NCBI RefSeq assembly: GCF_043678055.1
Contig: NZ_JBHEQA010000004.1
Coordinates: forward strand, 124,001 to 188,000
Origin: Spongiimicrobium salis
Lineage (GTDB): Bacteria; Bacteroidota; Bacteroidia; Flavobacteriales; Flavobacteriaceae
DNA: 64,000 bases
Direction: 5' to 3'
Positions 34,297-44,229 of this stretch are shown here, one piece after another; position 1 is the stretch's first letter; the number at the start of each line of letters is the position of its first letter. The notes beneath the pieces were generated by a model, which was not told where the DNA came from, made no database searches, and saw nothing but the letters and a program-made list of their open reading frames with translations. The position numbers and the translations under genes were made by a program.

Positions 34297-34964
34297 TTTT
34301 GAATGGTTTTAAATACCAGATCCGTATAAAATCGTACAATATTATTTTTTCCTTCCTCCACATCGGTCAGAGAAGGTAAATGTTTGGAGAAATAACGTTG
34401 GTGATGCGACCCTTCGATAACCGTAGAGATCAACATGTGTGGAAACTCAAAGGTCGGATTGACCTCTAAAACTAAATCACTTACCCGAGAAACAACTCGC
34501 TTAAAAGTCTTATAAAACCCTTTTTCATTCTCCTTATCAATGTCCTTTGTATGGTAGGCCTTAGCCGATTCTGCAATGATAATGCGATGAAGCGTCACTT
34601 CATTGATATAAGAAAAAGAGTTGTCTTCGGTAATGTTATTGGTCAGAATTTCCAAGGCAATTTGAAGCTTTCTCTTAGGTTCGGATACATTATTCGTTGC
34701 AAATACCAATTTATATTCGATCCAACTCCAATACCAGCTAACCAAGTACACCAATAAAGCATGTTTACTACTGAAGTAGCGATAAATGGAGCTTTCGTTG
34801 GAATTTATAGCCACCCCTAGCTTTTTAAAAGTAAAACTTTCAAACCCCAGGGCATCGATCATCGCGATACTTTCAGATACGATATTTTGTCCAAGCTCCG
34901 TAGATTCCGGGTTCTTGGTATAAAGCTCGGGGCTTATTTTTATATGTACCGACAGGTTTTTCAT
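34293..34964 (-). CDS. TetR/AcrR family transcriptional regulator
   Basis: 223 residues from the ATG at 34964 (MKNLSVHIKISPELY); a longer frame to 35000 runs into the promoter. The helix-turn-helix is SFTFKKLGVAINSNESSIYRYFSSKHALLVYL (~residues 45-75). The C-terminal domain is unusually rich in Trp (WYWSWIEY). First gene of the export cluster. The dyad bracketing its -10 element suggests autoregulation. Confidence 0.88.
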   Translation of the reverse strand: MKNLSVHIKISPELYTKNPESTELGQNIVSESIAMIDALGFESFTFKKLGVAINSNESSIYRYFSSKHALLVYLVSWYWSWIEYKLVFATNNVSEPKRKLQIALEILTNNITEDNSFSYINEVTLHRIIIAESAKAYHTKDIDKENEKGFYKTFKRVVSRVSDLVLEVNPTFEFPHMLISTVIEGSHHQRYFSKHLPSLTDVEEGKNNIVRFYTDLVFKTIQK

Positions 34965-34965
34965 T

Positions 34966-34994
34966 GTAATACTCTTCAAATATAATAGTATTAC
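34966..34994. promoter_or_regulatory. Operator bracketing the TetR promoter
   Basis: GTAATACT and AGTATTAC are perfect 8-bp inverted arms with 13 bases between them. The minus-strand -10 element TATATTTG (34984-34977) lies inside, so a bound regulator would sit over the promoter. The ATG (34964) begins just past the arm. Confidence 0.6.
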
Positions 34995-35059
34995 TATCAT
35001 ATTCCAAAAGTTTAACTTTTAATTTAGATATAGATACTCTTATTTTTTATTTGTACTTT

Positions 35060-35914
35060 ATGGTATCATCGGATTTTATGACTACAAATTTTATCATACA
35101 CGAGCAGGCGAAGACCTATGAATGGGCCGGAGATTGTTTCTTATCGATAAAATCTTTCTACCATGGAACGGCGGATTACGCTATTGGAGCACGTCAGTAC
35201 AAAGTAAATGAGGAAAACTTTTTGATTTTAAACGAATGCACCAAATACCGCTTGATCATTGATACTCCCACACCAACAGAATCTTTCTGCGTATTTTTTT
35301 CCCCGGACTTTGTATCCCAAACCCTTACCAATTACTGTGCAACGGACGAAGAACTCCTAGATCATTCTCCTAAAAAACAAACTGGAATTTCCATGTTCGA
35401 ACGCAATTATACACATCAAGGAGCGCTCTCTTTCATTTTGCTCCAGGGAAGAAAGGCTTCCAAACTTGGGATGTCTTCCTTAGCTCGGGATGAATTTTAC
35501 CTTGACCTATTGACAGCATTGTTCCGACAAAACTTTGCGTCCGGATGTACTGCCTTAGGCTTAGAGTCAAAGAAAAAATCGACCCGACTGGAAATCTATC
35601 AACGTCTTTATCACGCCAAGGATTTTATGGATAGTAACTTTCAAAAGGACCTAGGGCTCTATCAGATTGCGGCTATTGCCTGCATGTCTCCCAATCATTT
35701 CCTCAGGAACTTTAAACAGCTATTTCACCAGCGCCCTTTTCATTATCTATCCATGCTCAAGATTCGTAAAGCCAAGCACCAAATTTTAACTACGGATAAA
35801 ACCATTCAGACCATTGCTCGGGATGTTGGCTATTCCAGTATGAGCAATTTTACGCACTATTTTAAAACGATTACGGGATACTCTCCTTCCCAACTCAGAA
35901 AAGGTGATATATAG
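35060..35914 (+). CDS. AraC family transcriptional regulator
   Basis: About 284 residues from ATG 35060; the ATG at 35078 (MTTNFIIHEQ) is equally plausible. A cupin-like N-terminal half (EENFLILNECTKYRLIIDTPTPTESFCVFF) is followed by an AraC DNA-binding domain (~180-280: QIAAIACMSPNHFLRNFKQLF and IQTIARDVGYSSMSNFTHYFKTITGYSPSQLR). It diverges from the export cluster. Target and ligand unknown. Confidence 0.88.
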   Translation: MVSSDFMTTNFIIHEQAKTYEWAGDCFLSIKSFYHGTADYAIGARQYKVNEENFLILNECTKYRLIIDTPTPTESFCVFFSPDFVSQTLTNYCATDEELLDHSPKKQTGISMFERNYTHQGALSFILLQGRKASKLGMSSLARDEFYLDLLTALFRQNFASGCTALGLESKKKSTRLEIYQRLYHAKDFMDSNFQKDLGLYQIAAIACMSPNHFLRNFKQLFHQRPFHYLSMLKIRKAKHQILTTDKTIQTIARDVGYSSMSNFTHYFKTITGYSPSQLRKGDI

Positions 35915-36024
35915 GAATCCAAGCAAGCCTTTTCTTCTTTCCTTTGACCTAAAAGGAAATCATGAACATATGCCACATATTTTTAATTTTTACGCTAATT
36001 TCATCTGTATTAAAGTCCAATGAC

Positions 36025-36693
36025 ATGATCGATCGATTAAAGATCCTCTTACAAAACAAAGAAGAAGAAAAATTGCTTGCATTTATCCAAGAGCAACCTG
36101 AGGTACTCAGTATGAAGGATGACAATGGAAGTTCGGGCATCCTATTGATTGCCTATGGGGGATCAACCAGCGTTTTTTCTTCCGCCATTGCCCTGAAAAC
36201 TTCCTTTACTTTCCATGAAGCCATTGTTTGTGGAAAATTGGATCTGGTAGAAGAACAACTAATAAATCAGCAATTCAAGGATATCAACACACATTCCGAA
36301 GATGGCTTTTCTCCTATCGCCTTAGCTGCTTTTTTTGAAAGAATCGCTATCGTTAAACTTTTGTTGAAACATGGGGCAGATCCAAATTTAGCTGCAAAAA
36401 ACCCTTCAAAAGTAAATGCGTTACACGCCGCAGTGGCCAAAGAAAATTATGCATTGGCTCAATTTTTATTGCAAAATGGAGCTCGTCCAAATACCACTCA
36501 AATCCAAGCGGTAACACCGCTACATGCTGCCGTGCATCGGGGTAATTTAGCCCTGACCAAACTCCTGATCTCGTACAAAGCTTCCCCTTCACTTAAAATG
36601 GATAATGGGGATACTCCTTTAGCCATTGCTGAACGCGAAGGACATAAGGCTATTGCAACTTACCTCAAAAATCATACTAATACAGAGAATTAA
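36025..36693 (+). CDS. Ankyrin repeat protein
   Basis: 222 residues from ATG 36025 (MIDRLKILLQNKEEEK). An upstream ATG at 35962 would add a hydrophobic leader (MNICHIFLIFTLISS) and export the protein, so the start decides its location. Four to five ankyrin repeats are visible from residue ~75, such as DGFSPIALAAFFERIAIVKLLLKHGADPN, NALHAAVAKENYALAQFLLQNGARPN and TPLHAAVHRGNLALTKLLI. They serve protein binding. Faces the GH92 gene, 25 bases away. Confidence 0.82.
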   Translation: MIDRLKILLQNKEEEKLLAFIQEQPEVLSMKDDNGSSGILLIAYGGSTSVFSSAIALKTSFTFHEAIVCGKLDLVEEQLINQQFKDINTHSEDGFSPIALAAFFERIAIVKLLLKHGADPNLAAKNPSKVNALHAAVAKENYALAQFLLQNGARPNTTQIQAVTPLHAAVHRGNLALTKLLISYKASPSLKMDNGDTPLAIAEREGHKAIATYLKNHTNTEN

Positions 36694-36718
36694 ACCTTAT
36701 TCCTCTATGCTGTTAAGG

Positions 36719-39055
36719 CTATTCCTTAACATTGGACAGGGAATAGGGAAGTGCTTCCTTGGTTATGGCCCATTCCTTATTGGGTTTTTTATCCATCTCA
36801 AATTGTAATTCCCCTCCTTGCTGAATGGTTTCTGTACTAATCCATGTGCGATCCAATGATTTTCCATTGAGCAATGCACCCTTAATATAAGGACTACGTC
36901 TGCCATTATTCTTAGCTGAAATCATAAAGGTTTTCCCGTTTTGAAGATGTAAAGTAACCTCATCAAACAAGGGACTGCCAATTACGTATTGATTCGTGGC
37001 CGGAGCAACCGGATAAAAACCTAATGCACTAAATACATACCACGCAGAGGTTTGCCCATTATCTTCATCCCCGCAATACCCATCTGGTGCCGGAGTATAT
37101 AATTTGGTCAGTACTTCTCGTACTTTTTCTTGGGTTTTCCAGGGTTGCCTTCCATAATTGTACAAATAGATCATATGTTGAATAGGTTGATTCCCATGGG
37201 CATAATTTCCCATATTGACAATTTGCATTTCCCGGATCTCATGAATGGTAAAGCCATAATAGGAATCATCATAATCCGGTGGCATCTGGAATACCCCATC
37301 CAACATATTCACAAATTCATCGGCACCACCCATTAAATCTGCTAACCCTTGCACATCATGAAAAACAGACCACGTATAGTGTAAGCTATTCCCTTCCGTA
37401 AAAGCATCTCCCCATTTCAAGGGATTAAAAGGGGTTTGAAAGTTTCCATCCTTATTTTTCCCACGCATCAATTTGGTCGTGGGATCGAACAACTTTTTGT
37501 AGTTGAGGGATTTTTCATAATAGGCATGGGCCAAACTGTCCTTCCCTAATGATTTTGCCATTTGGGCAATCGTAAAATCAGCATAGGCATATTCTAAGGT
37601 TCTTGCGGCATTTTCATTGATACCCACATCATAGGGCACATACCCCAATTCGTTATAATAGTCCACTCCGGCCCTGCCTACGCTATTTACGGGTCTTCCA
37701 TCGGCCACCGTGGCATTTTTTAAGACCGCGTCCAAAAGCAATTCTTTATCAAAGCCGCTAACTCCTGTTAAGTGTGCATCCGCAATAATAGGAGCCGAAT
37801 TAGATCCAATCATACAATCGCGATGTCCTGGGCTTGCCCATTCCGGGAGCCATCCCGATTCTTTATAGGTATTGGCCAATCCTTCCATGATCTGCCCATT
37901 CAATTCTGGATACATCATATTGAAAAATGGAAATACCGCTCTAAACGTATCCCAAAAACCATTGTCCGTGAACATATATCCGGGGGCTACCTTTCCATTG
38001 TAAGGACTATAGTGCATCACTGCATTGTTTGCATCCAATTCATAAAACTTCCTTGGAAATAAAAGCACGCGATAGAGGCAAGAGTAAAAGGTTTTTAAGT
38101 GATCCTTATCTTTAGAGGACACCACTATCCTATTCAACTCCTTCTCCCAAGCATTCTTTGCCTTAGTGCGCGTTTCTTTAAAGGTATCTGCGCCTATTTC
38201 CCGGTCTAAATTCAATTGTGCCTGTTCAGGGCTTATAAAAGAAGAGGCTACTTTTACGTGGACAGTCTGCCCGCGTTTGGTTTTAAATCCAATGATCGCT
38301 CCAACATGTTCCCCTTTATTTTCTGTGCTATTCTCTTGGAGTTCCCACTCATCTCCCCAAGTATGGGCGAGGTCAAAGTCCGTATCAAATTCGGCGACAA
38401 AATAATTATGAAAATTCTCGGGCACTCCGCCACTATTATTTCTACAATACCCTATAATTTTTCGTTCCTCCGGAAGAATTTTCACCATAGACCCCTTAAA
38501 AAAAGCATCTAGAAGGATATAGGCCTTCTCCGTTTCCGGAAATGTAAACCTAAAATGTGCTGCGCGTTCTGTAGGGCTTATCTCGGTCACCACATCATAA
38601 TCGGCCAAATACACACTATAATAATCTGGTCTCACGGTCTCGGCCTTATGAGAAAACCACGAAGCACGTTCCTCTTCTTTGTATTTTAAATCTCCGGTCA
38701 CCGGCATCAAGGAAAATGCCGCATAATCATTGATCCATGGACTAGGCTGGTGGGTTTGCTTAAAGCCCCTAATAGAGTTTTCGCGATATTTATAGGTCCA
38801 TCCATCACCCATTTTGGAAGTCATGGGTGTCCAAAAATTCATCCCCCAAGGAGTGGCTATGGCCGGATAGGTGTTTCCGTTGGACAAACTAAAATCAGAA
38901 TCCGTTCCCATTAAAGGGTTTACATATTCCAATAGCGATACCTCCTCGAATGATGCTGTTTTGTCCTCGATGGTTTTCTCCATTTTACATCCACTAAAAA
39001 CCAGCAGTGCACCTCCAAGGATACTACTCCAGATTTTCCTTTTTTGTAACATCAT
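36719..39055 (-). CDS. GH92 family alpha-1,2-mannosidase, lipoprotein
   Basis: 778 residues with a lipoprotein signal (SILGGALLVFSGC). GH92 enzymes are Ca2+-dependent exo-alpha-mannosidases. The two-domain layout is clear: an N-terminal beta-sandwich (NPLMGTDSDF, SNGNTYPAIATPWGMNFW) and a C-terminal helical barrel. Using recalled BT3990 numbering, the catalytic acid maps to the Glu of TEGNSLHYTW, and the two base Asp residues, 109 and 111 residues further on, to GDEDNG. H-E in TIHEIREM falls on the +1 subsite His584-Glu585 pair of alpha-1,2 enzymes. The usual GNEPSHH reads GNQPIQH. It is divergent from the cytochrome operon. Confidence 0.9.
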   Translation of the reverse strand: MMLQKRKIWSSILGGALLVFSGCKMEKTIEDKTASFEEVSLLEYVNPLMGTDSDFSLSNGNTYPAIATPWGMNFWTPMTSKMGDGWTYKYRENSIRGFKQTHQPSPWINDYAAFSLMPVTGDLKYKEEERASWFSHKAETVRPDYYSVYLADYDVVTEISPTERAAHFRFTFPETEKAYILLDAFFKGSMVKILPEERKIIGYCRNNSGGVPENFHNYFVAEFDTDFDLAHTWGDEWELQENSTENKGEHVGAIIGFKTKRGQTVHVKVASSFISPEQAQLNLDREIGADTFKETRTKAKNAWEKELNRIVVSSKDKDHLKTFYSCLYRVLLFPRKFYELDANNAVMHYSPYNGKVAPGYMFTDNGFWDTFRAVFPFFNMMYPELNGQIMEGLANTYKESGWLPEWASPGHRDCMIGSNSAPIIADAHLTGVSGFDKELLLDAVLKNATVADGRPVNSVGRAGVDYYNELGYVPYDVGINENAARTLEYAYADFTIAQMAKSLGKDSLAHAYYEKSLNYKKLFDPTTKLMRGKNKDGNFQTPFNPLKWGDAFTEGNSLHYTWSVFHDVQGLADLMGGADEFVNMLDGVFQMPPDYDDSYYGFTIHEIREMQIVNMGNYAHGNQPIQHMIYLYNYGRQPWKTQEKVREVLTKLYTPAPDGYCGDEDNGQTSAWYVFSALGFYPVAPATNQYVIGSPLFDEVTLHLQNGKTFMISAKNNGRRSPYIKGALLNGKSLDRTWISTETIQQGGELQFEMDKKPNKEWAITKEALPYSLSNVKE

Positions 39056-39344
39056 ATTTTTTATTTTTTTAGCAAACTCCCATTTCCAGAATTCTCAATA
39101 GTGCTTCATAGTATCGCTCTAAAATTTCACCAAGGAGCAATCTAATCTTTTACACCCCTAAAAACTAAAATCCCCAATGATTCTTTCTTATAAATGCTTA
39201 TTTTTAGAAAAAATCCTGACAAGCTATTTTTAGTATTGTTTTCTACAGATAGACATCCAAAAATGAAGTGTTCGCCTGTAAAAATATTACAAATTAGTTT
39301 CAGGCTAATGAAAAAGTTGTTTTTCTATTTTGGCACCCTATTCT

Positions 39345-41699
39345 ATGGCTATGATGAAAGTATCTTTTGTTTTAAGAAGTATTTCCTATGCTTTTTTTAT
39401 TGGTATTTTGGTTATGGGTTGCAGCGAAGGCAATCCAAAAACTACTTTGATTACCAAAAATGGGGAGAATCGGCAAGTTCCGGAACACATAGATTTTACT
39501 TTTCATGTAAAACCCATTCTTTCCGATCGGTGTTTTAAATGTCACGGGCCAGATAAAAATGCTATTGAAGGGGGATTGTCCCTCCATACGGCAGAGGGTG
39601 CCTACATGATTTTAGGAGAAAAGAAAGACCATCATGCCATTGTTCCGGGAGATATTGAAAAAAGTAGCCTTGTAGAACGGATTTATACCGCTGACGAAGG
39701 TGTATTGATGCCCCCACCAGAATCTAATCTTATTTTGTCGGATTATGAAAAAGCGATTTTAAAACGATGGGTAGAACAAGGCGCTGAATATAAAGAACAT
39801 TGGGCTTTTGTGGCTCCAACAGCTCCAAAAATCCCTACGGAACTCGATACCGTATGGGGCAATAATGAGATTGATAAATTTACCTTGAAAAAAATGGAAG
39901 AACAAGGGTTACGCCCTTCTTCCGATGCCTCCAAAGAAAAATTGATACGAAGGATCTATTTTGATCTAACCGGACTCCCTCCCAGTCTCTCTGAAATTGA
40001 AGCCTTTGTTAGGGACAAGGCTCCTAATGCGTACGAAAAAGTATTAGATCATATCCTTAATACTACGGATTATGCAGAACATATGGCCTCGGAATGGATG
40101 GATATTTCCCGATATGCGGACACCCATGGCTATCAGGATGATTTTGAACGAACCATGTGGCCTTGGCGGGATTGGGTGATTCACGCTTTCAAAAAAAATA
40201 TGCCTTACGACGAATTTATTACCTACCAACTTGCTGGAGATCTTTTGCCCAATCCTACACGAGAGCAATTGTTGGCCACAGGTTTTAACAGAAATCATAA
40301 GATTACCGCAGAAGGCGGTGTGATCCCTGAAGAATATAGGATCGAGTATGTAGAGGATCGGACCATTACGTTTGGTACCGCTTTTTTGGGACTTACCTTG
40401 GAATGTGCCAGGTGTCACGACCACAAATACGATCCCATTAGCCAACAAGACCATTTTGAATTGTTCAGCTTCTTTAATACGATTAATGAAAAAGGTTTAA
40501 TGGGCAGCCCTACGGAGATTCCGGAACCTTATATGATGATTACTAAAAAGGAAACGGAAGGTGTTCTAAATTTCGTGCAACTTCAGGATAGTGTGATGAC
40601 AGAAGTACCGGTAATGATCATGAAAGAAATGGATACGCCAAGAAGCACCCATATTTTAGATCGGGGGGTATATGACCAAGCCCGTGAGGAGGTATTTCCA
40701 AACACCCCAAAAGCCATTCTTCCTTTCCCAACCGCGTATCCAAGAAATCGACTCGGCCTAGCACAGTGGTTGTTTCACAAAGACAATCCTTTAACCGCCA
40801 GAGTTACGGTAAACAGATTATGGCAACGGATGTTTGGAAATGGATTGGTAGCAAGTTCCTTTGATTTTGGGAATCAAGGTGCCCTTCCTACCCATCCCGA
40901 ATTATTGGATTTTCTTGCGCTTAAACTGCAAAAAGAAAACTGGGATACCAAAAGAATGCTGAAATACATCGCATTGTCAAAAACCTATCAACAGGATACA
41001 AAAATTACCGAAGAAGCGCTGCAAATGGATCCTGAAAACAGATTTTTGGCTAGAGCTCCCAGACTGCGCCTATCTGCTGAACTTATCCGGGACCAGGCCC
41101 TGAAAATAAGCGGTTTATTATATAAAAAAGTAGGCGGACCAAGTGTAAAGCCTTATCAACCTGAAGGTATTTGGGAGGAGACTACCGGAGGTGGAGGGGG
41201 CAGTACTGCGGCATATGTACAGAGTACCGGGCAAGATCTTTATCGCAAAAGCCTGTATACCTTTTGGAAGAGAACCGTGCCCCCTCCAAGTATGATGACC
41301 TTTGATGCCTCTTCCAGGGATTTATGTTCCGTAAAAAGACAAGAAACCAACACTCCATTGCAGGCTCTAGTACTATTGAATGATCCACAACTTATTGAAG
41401 CCTCCAGGGTAATGGCGGCCCAGGCATTGCGAAAGTATAGTTCCAATATTGATCAACAGATAGCCGAATTATTTTCTAAAGCTACCTCGCGCAAACCGCG
41501 TTCGGAAGAAATGGAGGTGTTAAAAAAACAATACGCTTCCATGCTCGAAAAAATAGATCGCAAAGAAATTATTCCTTCAGAATACCTAACCATAGGAAAG
41601 TCTTCGGTGGCAGACGATATTCCTGAAAGAGAATTAACCGCATTGGCTTTAACGGCCCACACCGTATTAAATTTGGATGAAACCATTTCAAGAGGTTAG
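39345..41699 (+). CDS. PSCyt1-DUF1549-DUF1553 (planctomycete-type cytochrome) lipoprotein
   Basis: 784 residues from ATG 39345 (39351 and 39354 also in frame), with a lipoprotein signal ending FIGILVMGC. An N-terminal cytochrome domain (~40-145) carries CFKCH and the Met region VLMPPPES. DUF1549 (~165-385) carries a second CxxCH as CARCHDHKYDPI. DUF1553 (~450-760) begins RNRLGLAQWLFHKDNPLTARVTVNRLWQRMFG. Such proteins abound in Planctomycetes and Verrucomicrobia and are less common here; their reaction is unknown. It is 2 bases before the DUF1501 gene. Confidence 0.9.
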   Translation: MAMMKVSFVLRSISYAFFIGILVMGCSEGNPKTTLITKNGENRQVPEHIDFTFHVKPILSDRCFKCHGPDKNAIEGGLSLHTAEGAYMILGEKKDHHAIVPGDIEKSSLVERIYTADEGVLMPPPESNLILSDYEKAILKRWVEQGAEYKEHWAFVAPTAPKIPTELDTVWGNNEIDKFTLKKMEEQGLRPSSDASKEKLIRRIYFDLTGLPPSLSEIEAFVRDKAPNAYEKVLDHILNTTDYAEHMASEWMDISRYADTHGYQDDFERTMWPWRDWVIHAFKKNMPYDEFITYQLAGDLLPNPTREQLLATGFNRNHKITAEGGVIPEEYRIEYVEDRTITFGTAFLGLTLECARCHDHKYDPISQQDHFELFSFFNTINEKGLMGSPTEIPEPYMMITKKETEGVLNFVQLQDSVMTEVPVMIMKEMDTPRSTHILDRGVYDQAREEVFPNTPKAILPFPTAYPRNRLGLAQWLFHKDNPLTARVTVNRLWQRMFGNGLVASSFDFGNQGALPTHPELLDFLALKLQKENWDTKRMLKYIALSKTYQQDTKITEEALQMDPENRFLARAPRLRLSAELIRDQALKISGLLYKKVGGPSVKPYQPEGIWEETTGGGGGSTAAYVQSTGQDLYRKSLYTFWKRTVPPPSMMTFDASSRDLCSVKRQETNTPLQALVLLNDPQLIEASRVMAAQALRKYSSNIDQQIAELFSKATSRKPRSEEMEVLKKQYASMLEKIDRKEIIPSEYLTIGKSSVADDIPERELTALALTAHTVLNLDETISRG

Positions 41700-41701
41700 T
41701 T

Positions 41702-43195
41702 ATGAGTGAAAAAAAGATTCTAGAAGAACGTTCCCTAATTTTAAATCGGAGGTCTTTCCTAGGAAAAACGGCATTGGGTGTTGGTGGTGTTGCCCTGGCT
41801 TCATTATTGGGTTGTAATTTTTTTCGGAAGGATGAGAATGGCATTCTTACGCCTACCGACAATCTTACCGGACCCCAAGGGATTTTAAATGGATTGCATC
41901 ATCCTGCCAAAGTAAAACGGGTCATTTATCTTTTTCAAAGTGGAGGCCCCTCCCAATTAGAACTTTTTGACTACAAACCTTTATTGAATCAACGCCGTGG
42001 AGAAGATCTTCCTGAATCCATTCGCGCCGGGCAGCGATTAACAGGAATGACCTCAGGACAGGACAGTTTTCCCTTGGTAGGTTCGCTTTTTGGTTTTAAA
42101 CAATATGGAAAAAACGGAACCTGGATCAGTGATCTTTTGCCCTATACCGCTAAAATGGTGGACGAATTGTGCATTGTAAAATCGATGTACACGGAGGCTA
42201 TAAATCACGATCCGGCCATTACTTTTTTCCAAACGGGGAGTCAGCAGCCTGGAAGACCCAGTATTGGTTCTTGGTTGAGTTATGGCCTAGGGAGCGAAAA
42301 TCAGAATCTTCCGGCTTTTACGGTACTCTTATCCAGAGGAACCGGAAGACCCAACGGACAGCCGTTGTACACGCGTTTATGGGGCAATGGTTTTTTACAT
42401 TCTTTGCACCAGGGCGTACAATTCAGAGCGGCAAAGGATCCGGTGCTCTACTTAAACGACCCCAATGGCATCAGTAAGGCTACCAAACGTACCCTATTGG
42501 ATAATCTGGCCGAACTGAACGACCAACAATATCAGCAATTTGGAGATCCCGAAATACAAAGTAGGATTGCACAATATGAAATGGCCTATCGCATGCAAAC
42601 TTCAGTCCCAGAAGTTATGAAGACCGATGACGAACCAGATTACATCTATAAAATGTATGGGGCCGATGCTAAAATTCCAGGTACATTTGCGGCCAACTGT
42701 CTTTTGGCCAGACGCCTTGCCGAAAAAGATGTGCGCTTTATTCAATTGTATCATACGGGATGGGACCAACATGCCAACCTCCCCGGAGCCATTGAAAAAC
42801 AAGCCAAGAACGTAGATCAGGCCTCCGCTGCCTTAGTAGCCGATTTAAAACAACGGGGGATGTTAGAGGACACGCTGGTGATTTGGGGCGGTGAATTTGG
42901 TCGCACCAATTACTCTCAGGGAATACTGACCGACACCAATTATGGAAGAGACCATCACCCCAGATGTTTTACCATGTGGATGGCCGGTGGTGGCGTTAAA
43001 CCTGGGATAGTTTATGGAGAGACCGATGATTTTGGATATAACATTGTAAAAGACCCTGTTCATGTGCACGACTTTCAAGCTACCATGTTACATCTCTTAG
43101 GAATAGACCATGAAAAACTCACCTACAAATATCAAGGTCGTAGATTCCGGTTGACCGACGTGGAAGGAAAATTGATCAATGATATCTTAACCTAA
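41702..43195 (+). CDS. DUF1501 family protein, Tat-exported lipoprotein
   Basis: 497 residues with a twin-arginine signal (LNRRSFLGKTALGVGG) ending in a lipobox-like ASLLGC. DUF1501 is an alkaline-phosphatase-superfamily fold: FQSGGPSQLELFDYKP, SIGSWLSYGLGSENQNLPAF, LVIWGGEFGRTNYSQG and DHHPRCFTMWMAGGGVKPG are its blocks. The metal-site His and Asp residues look kept (YHTGWDQH, GRDHHP). It almost always sits next to a DUF1549/1553 gene, as here. Hydrolase activity is inferred only from the fold. Confidence 0.92.
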   Translation: MSEKKILEERSLILNRRSFLGKTALGVGGVALASLLGCNFFRKDENGILTPTDNLTGPQGILNGLHHPAKVKRVIYLFQSGGPSQLELFDYKPLLNQRRGEDLPESIRAGQRLTGMTSGQDSFPLVGSLFGFKQYGKNGTWISDLLPYTAKMVDELCIVKSMYTEAINHDPAITFFQTGSQQPGRPSIGSWLSYGLGSENQNLPAFTVLLSRGTGRPNGQPLYTRLWGNGFLHSLHQGVQFRAAKDPVLYLNDPNGISKATKRTLLDNLAELNDQQYQQFGDPEIQSRIAQYEMAYRMQTSVPEVMKTDDEPDYIYKMYGADAKIPGTFAANCLLARRLAEKDVRFIQLYHTGWDQHANLPGAIEKQAKNVDQASAALVADLKQRGMLEDTLVIWGGEFGRTNYSQGILTDTNYGRDHHPRCFTMWMAGGGVKPGIVYGETDDFGYNIVKDPVHVHDFQATMLHLLGIDHEKLTYKYQGRRFRLTDVEGKLINDILT

Positions 43196-44229
43196 TGCAT
43201 CGAAGGAGTTTTATAAAAAATACAGGCGTATTATCTACTGGCCTCCTTATGGGAAGCCCCATTTTAAGCGCTATGGAATCCTATAAAGACGCTATTATTG
43301 GGCATCGTTCCCATCAATACAAAATAGATCTGAATTGGGGAGCTCTAAATTCATCCTTCTATCCGGTAAATGATTGTCACGAAATGGTTCAAGATTCCAA
43401 AGGAAGGATCCTTTTATTGACCAACCACATTAAAAATAATGTCATCATCTATGATCGGTCCGGTAAATTATTGGAAGTATGGGGCACGGAATATCCGGGC
43501 GCCCATGGATTGACCCTTACTGTTGAAAATGGGGAAGACTTCCTCTATATCTCGGACAATACAAGACACGAAGTTATTAAAACCACTATAGACGGGAAAG
43601 TGGTACAGGTATTCCCGTATCCGGCTTCTTCGGGGAAATATAGTTCCAACGAGCAGTACATTCCCACGGAAACGGCCATAGCCCAGAACGGCGATGTATA
43701 TGTGGCCGATGGCTATGGAGCACAATATATACTGCATTATAACGCTGCTGGAAAACTGGTAAATATCTTTGGCGGTAAAGGAAGGGAAGACCATCAATTT
43801 CTTAATGCTCATGGTATTTGTATAGATGATAGAGATGCGGACAATCCTTCTTTATTGATTACGGCAAGAGAGCAAAATACGTTAAAACGCTTCTCCATGG
43901 AGGGCGAGTTCTTGGAAAGCTATCATCTCCCAGGGGCCTATATTTGCAGGCCTGTAATTCATAACAAACATGTATATCTGGCCACTATTTGGTCTGGAGA
44001 TAAAAGTGAAGGTTCGGGTTTTGTTGCTATACTCAACGAAGAAAACAAATTAATATCTGCCCCAGGAGGGAGTACCCCAACGTATAGCGCGGGTACATTA
44101 GAACCCATGTACCAAGCCTTAAATGTCTTTTACCATCCCCATGACGTTTGTGTGGATGATGACGAAAACTTGTATGTGGCACAATGGAATGCAGGGAAGA
44201 CCTATCCCATAAAACTACTGCGCGTATGA
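43195..44229 (+). CDS. NHL/6-bladed beta-propeller protein, Tat-exported
   Basis: 344 residues with a twin-arginine signal (MHRRSFIKNTGVLSTGLLMG). It is followed by repeated NHL-type strands: NHIKNNVIIYDRSGKLLEVWG, AHGLTLTVENGEDFLYISDN, TAIAQNGDVYVADGYG, HGICIDDRD, and HPHDVCVDDDENLYVAQWNAG at the end. This is a six-bladed propeller. It shares a base with the DUF1501 stop (TAATG) and overlaps the next gene by ATGA. Such folds bind ligands or act on peptides; the role here is unknown. Confidence 0.88.
   Translation: MHRRSFIKNTGVLSTGLLMGSPILSAMESYKDAIIGHRSHQYKIDLNWGALNSSFYPVNDCHEMVQDSKGRILLLTNHIKNNVIIYDRSGKLLEVWGTEYPGAHGLTLTVENGEDFLYISDNTRHEVIKTTIDGKVVQVFPYPASSGKYSSNEQYIPTETAIAQNGDVYVADGYGAQYILHYNAAGKLVNIFGGKGREDHQFLNAHGICIDDRDADNPSLLITAREQNTLKRFSMEGEFLESYHLPGAYICRPVIHNKHVYLATIWSGDKSEGSGFVAILNEENKLISAPGGSTPTYSAGTLEPMYQALNVFYHPHDVCVDDDENLYVAQWNAGKTYPIKLLRV

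Noticed and set aside
36713..36729. TTAAGG/CCTTAA stem between the ankyrin and GH92 genes as a terminator
   Set aside because: Only six A/T-rich pairs, overlaps the GH92 stop codon and has no T-tract.
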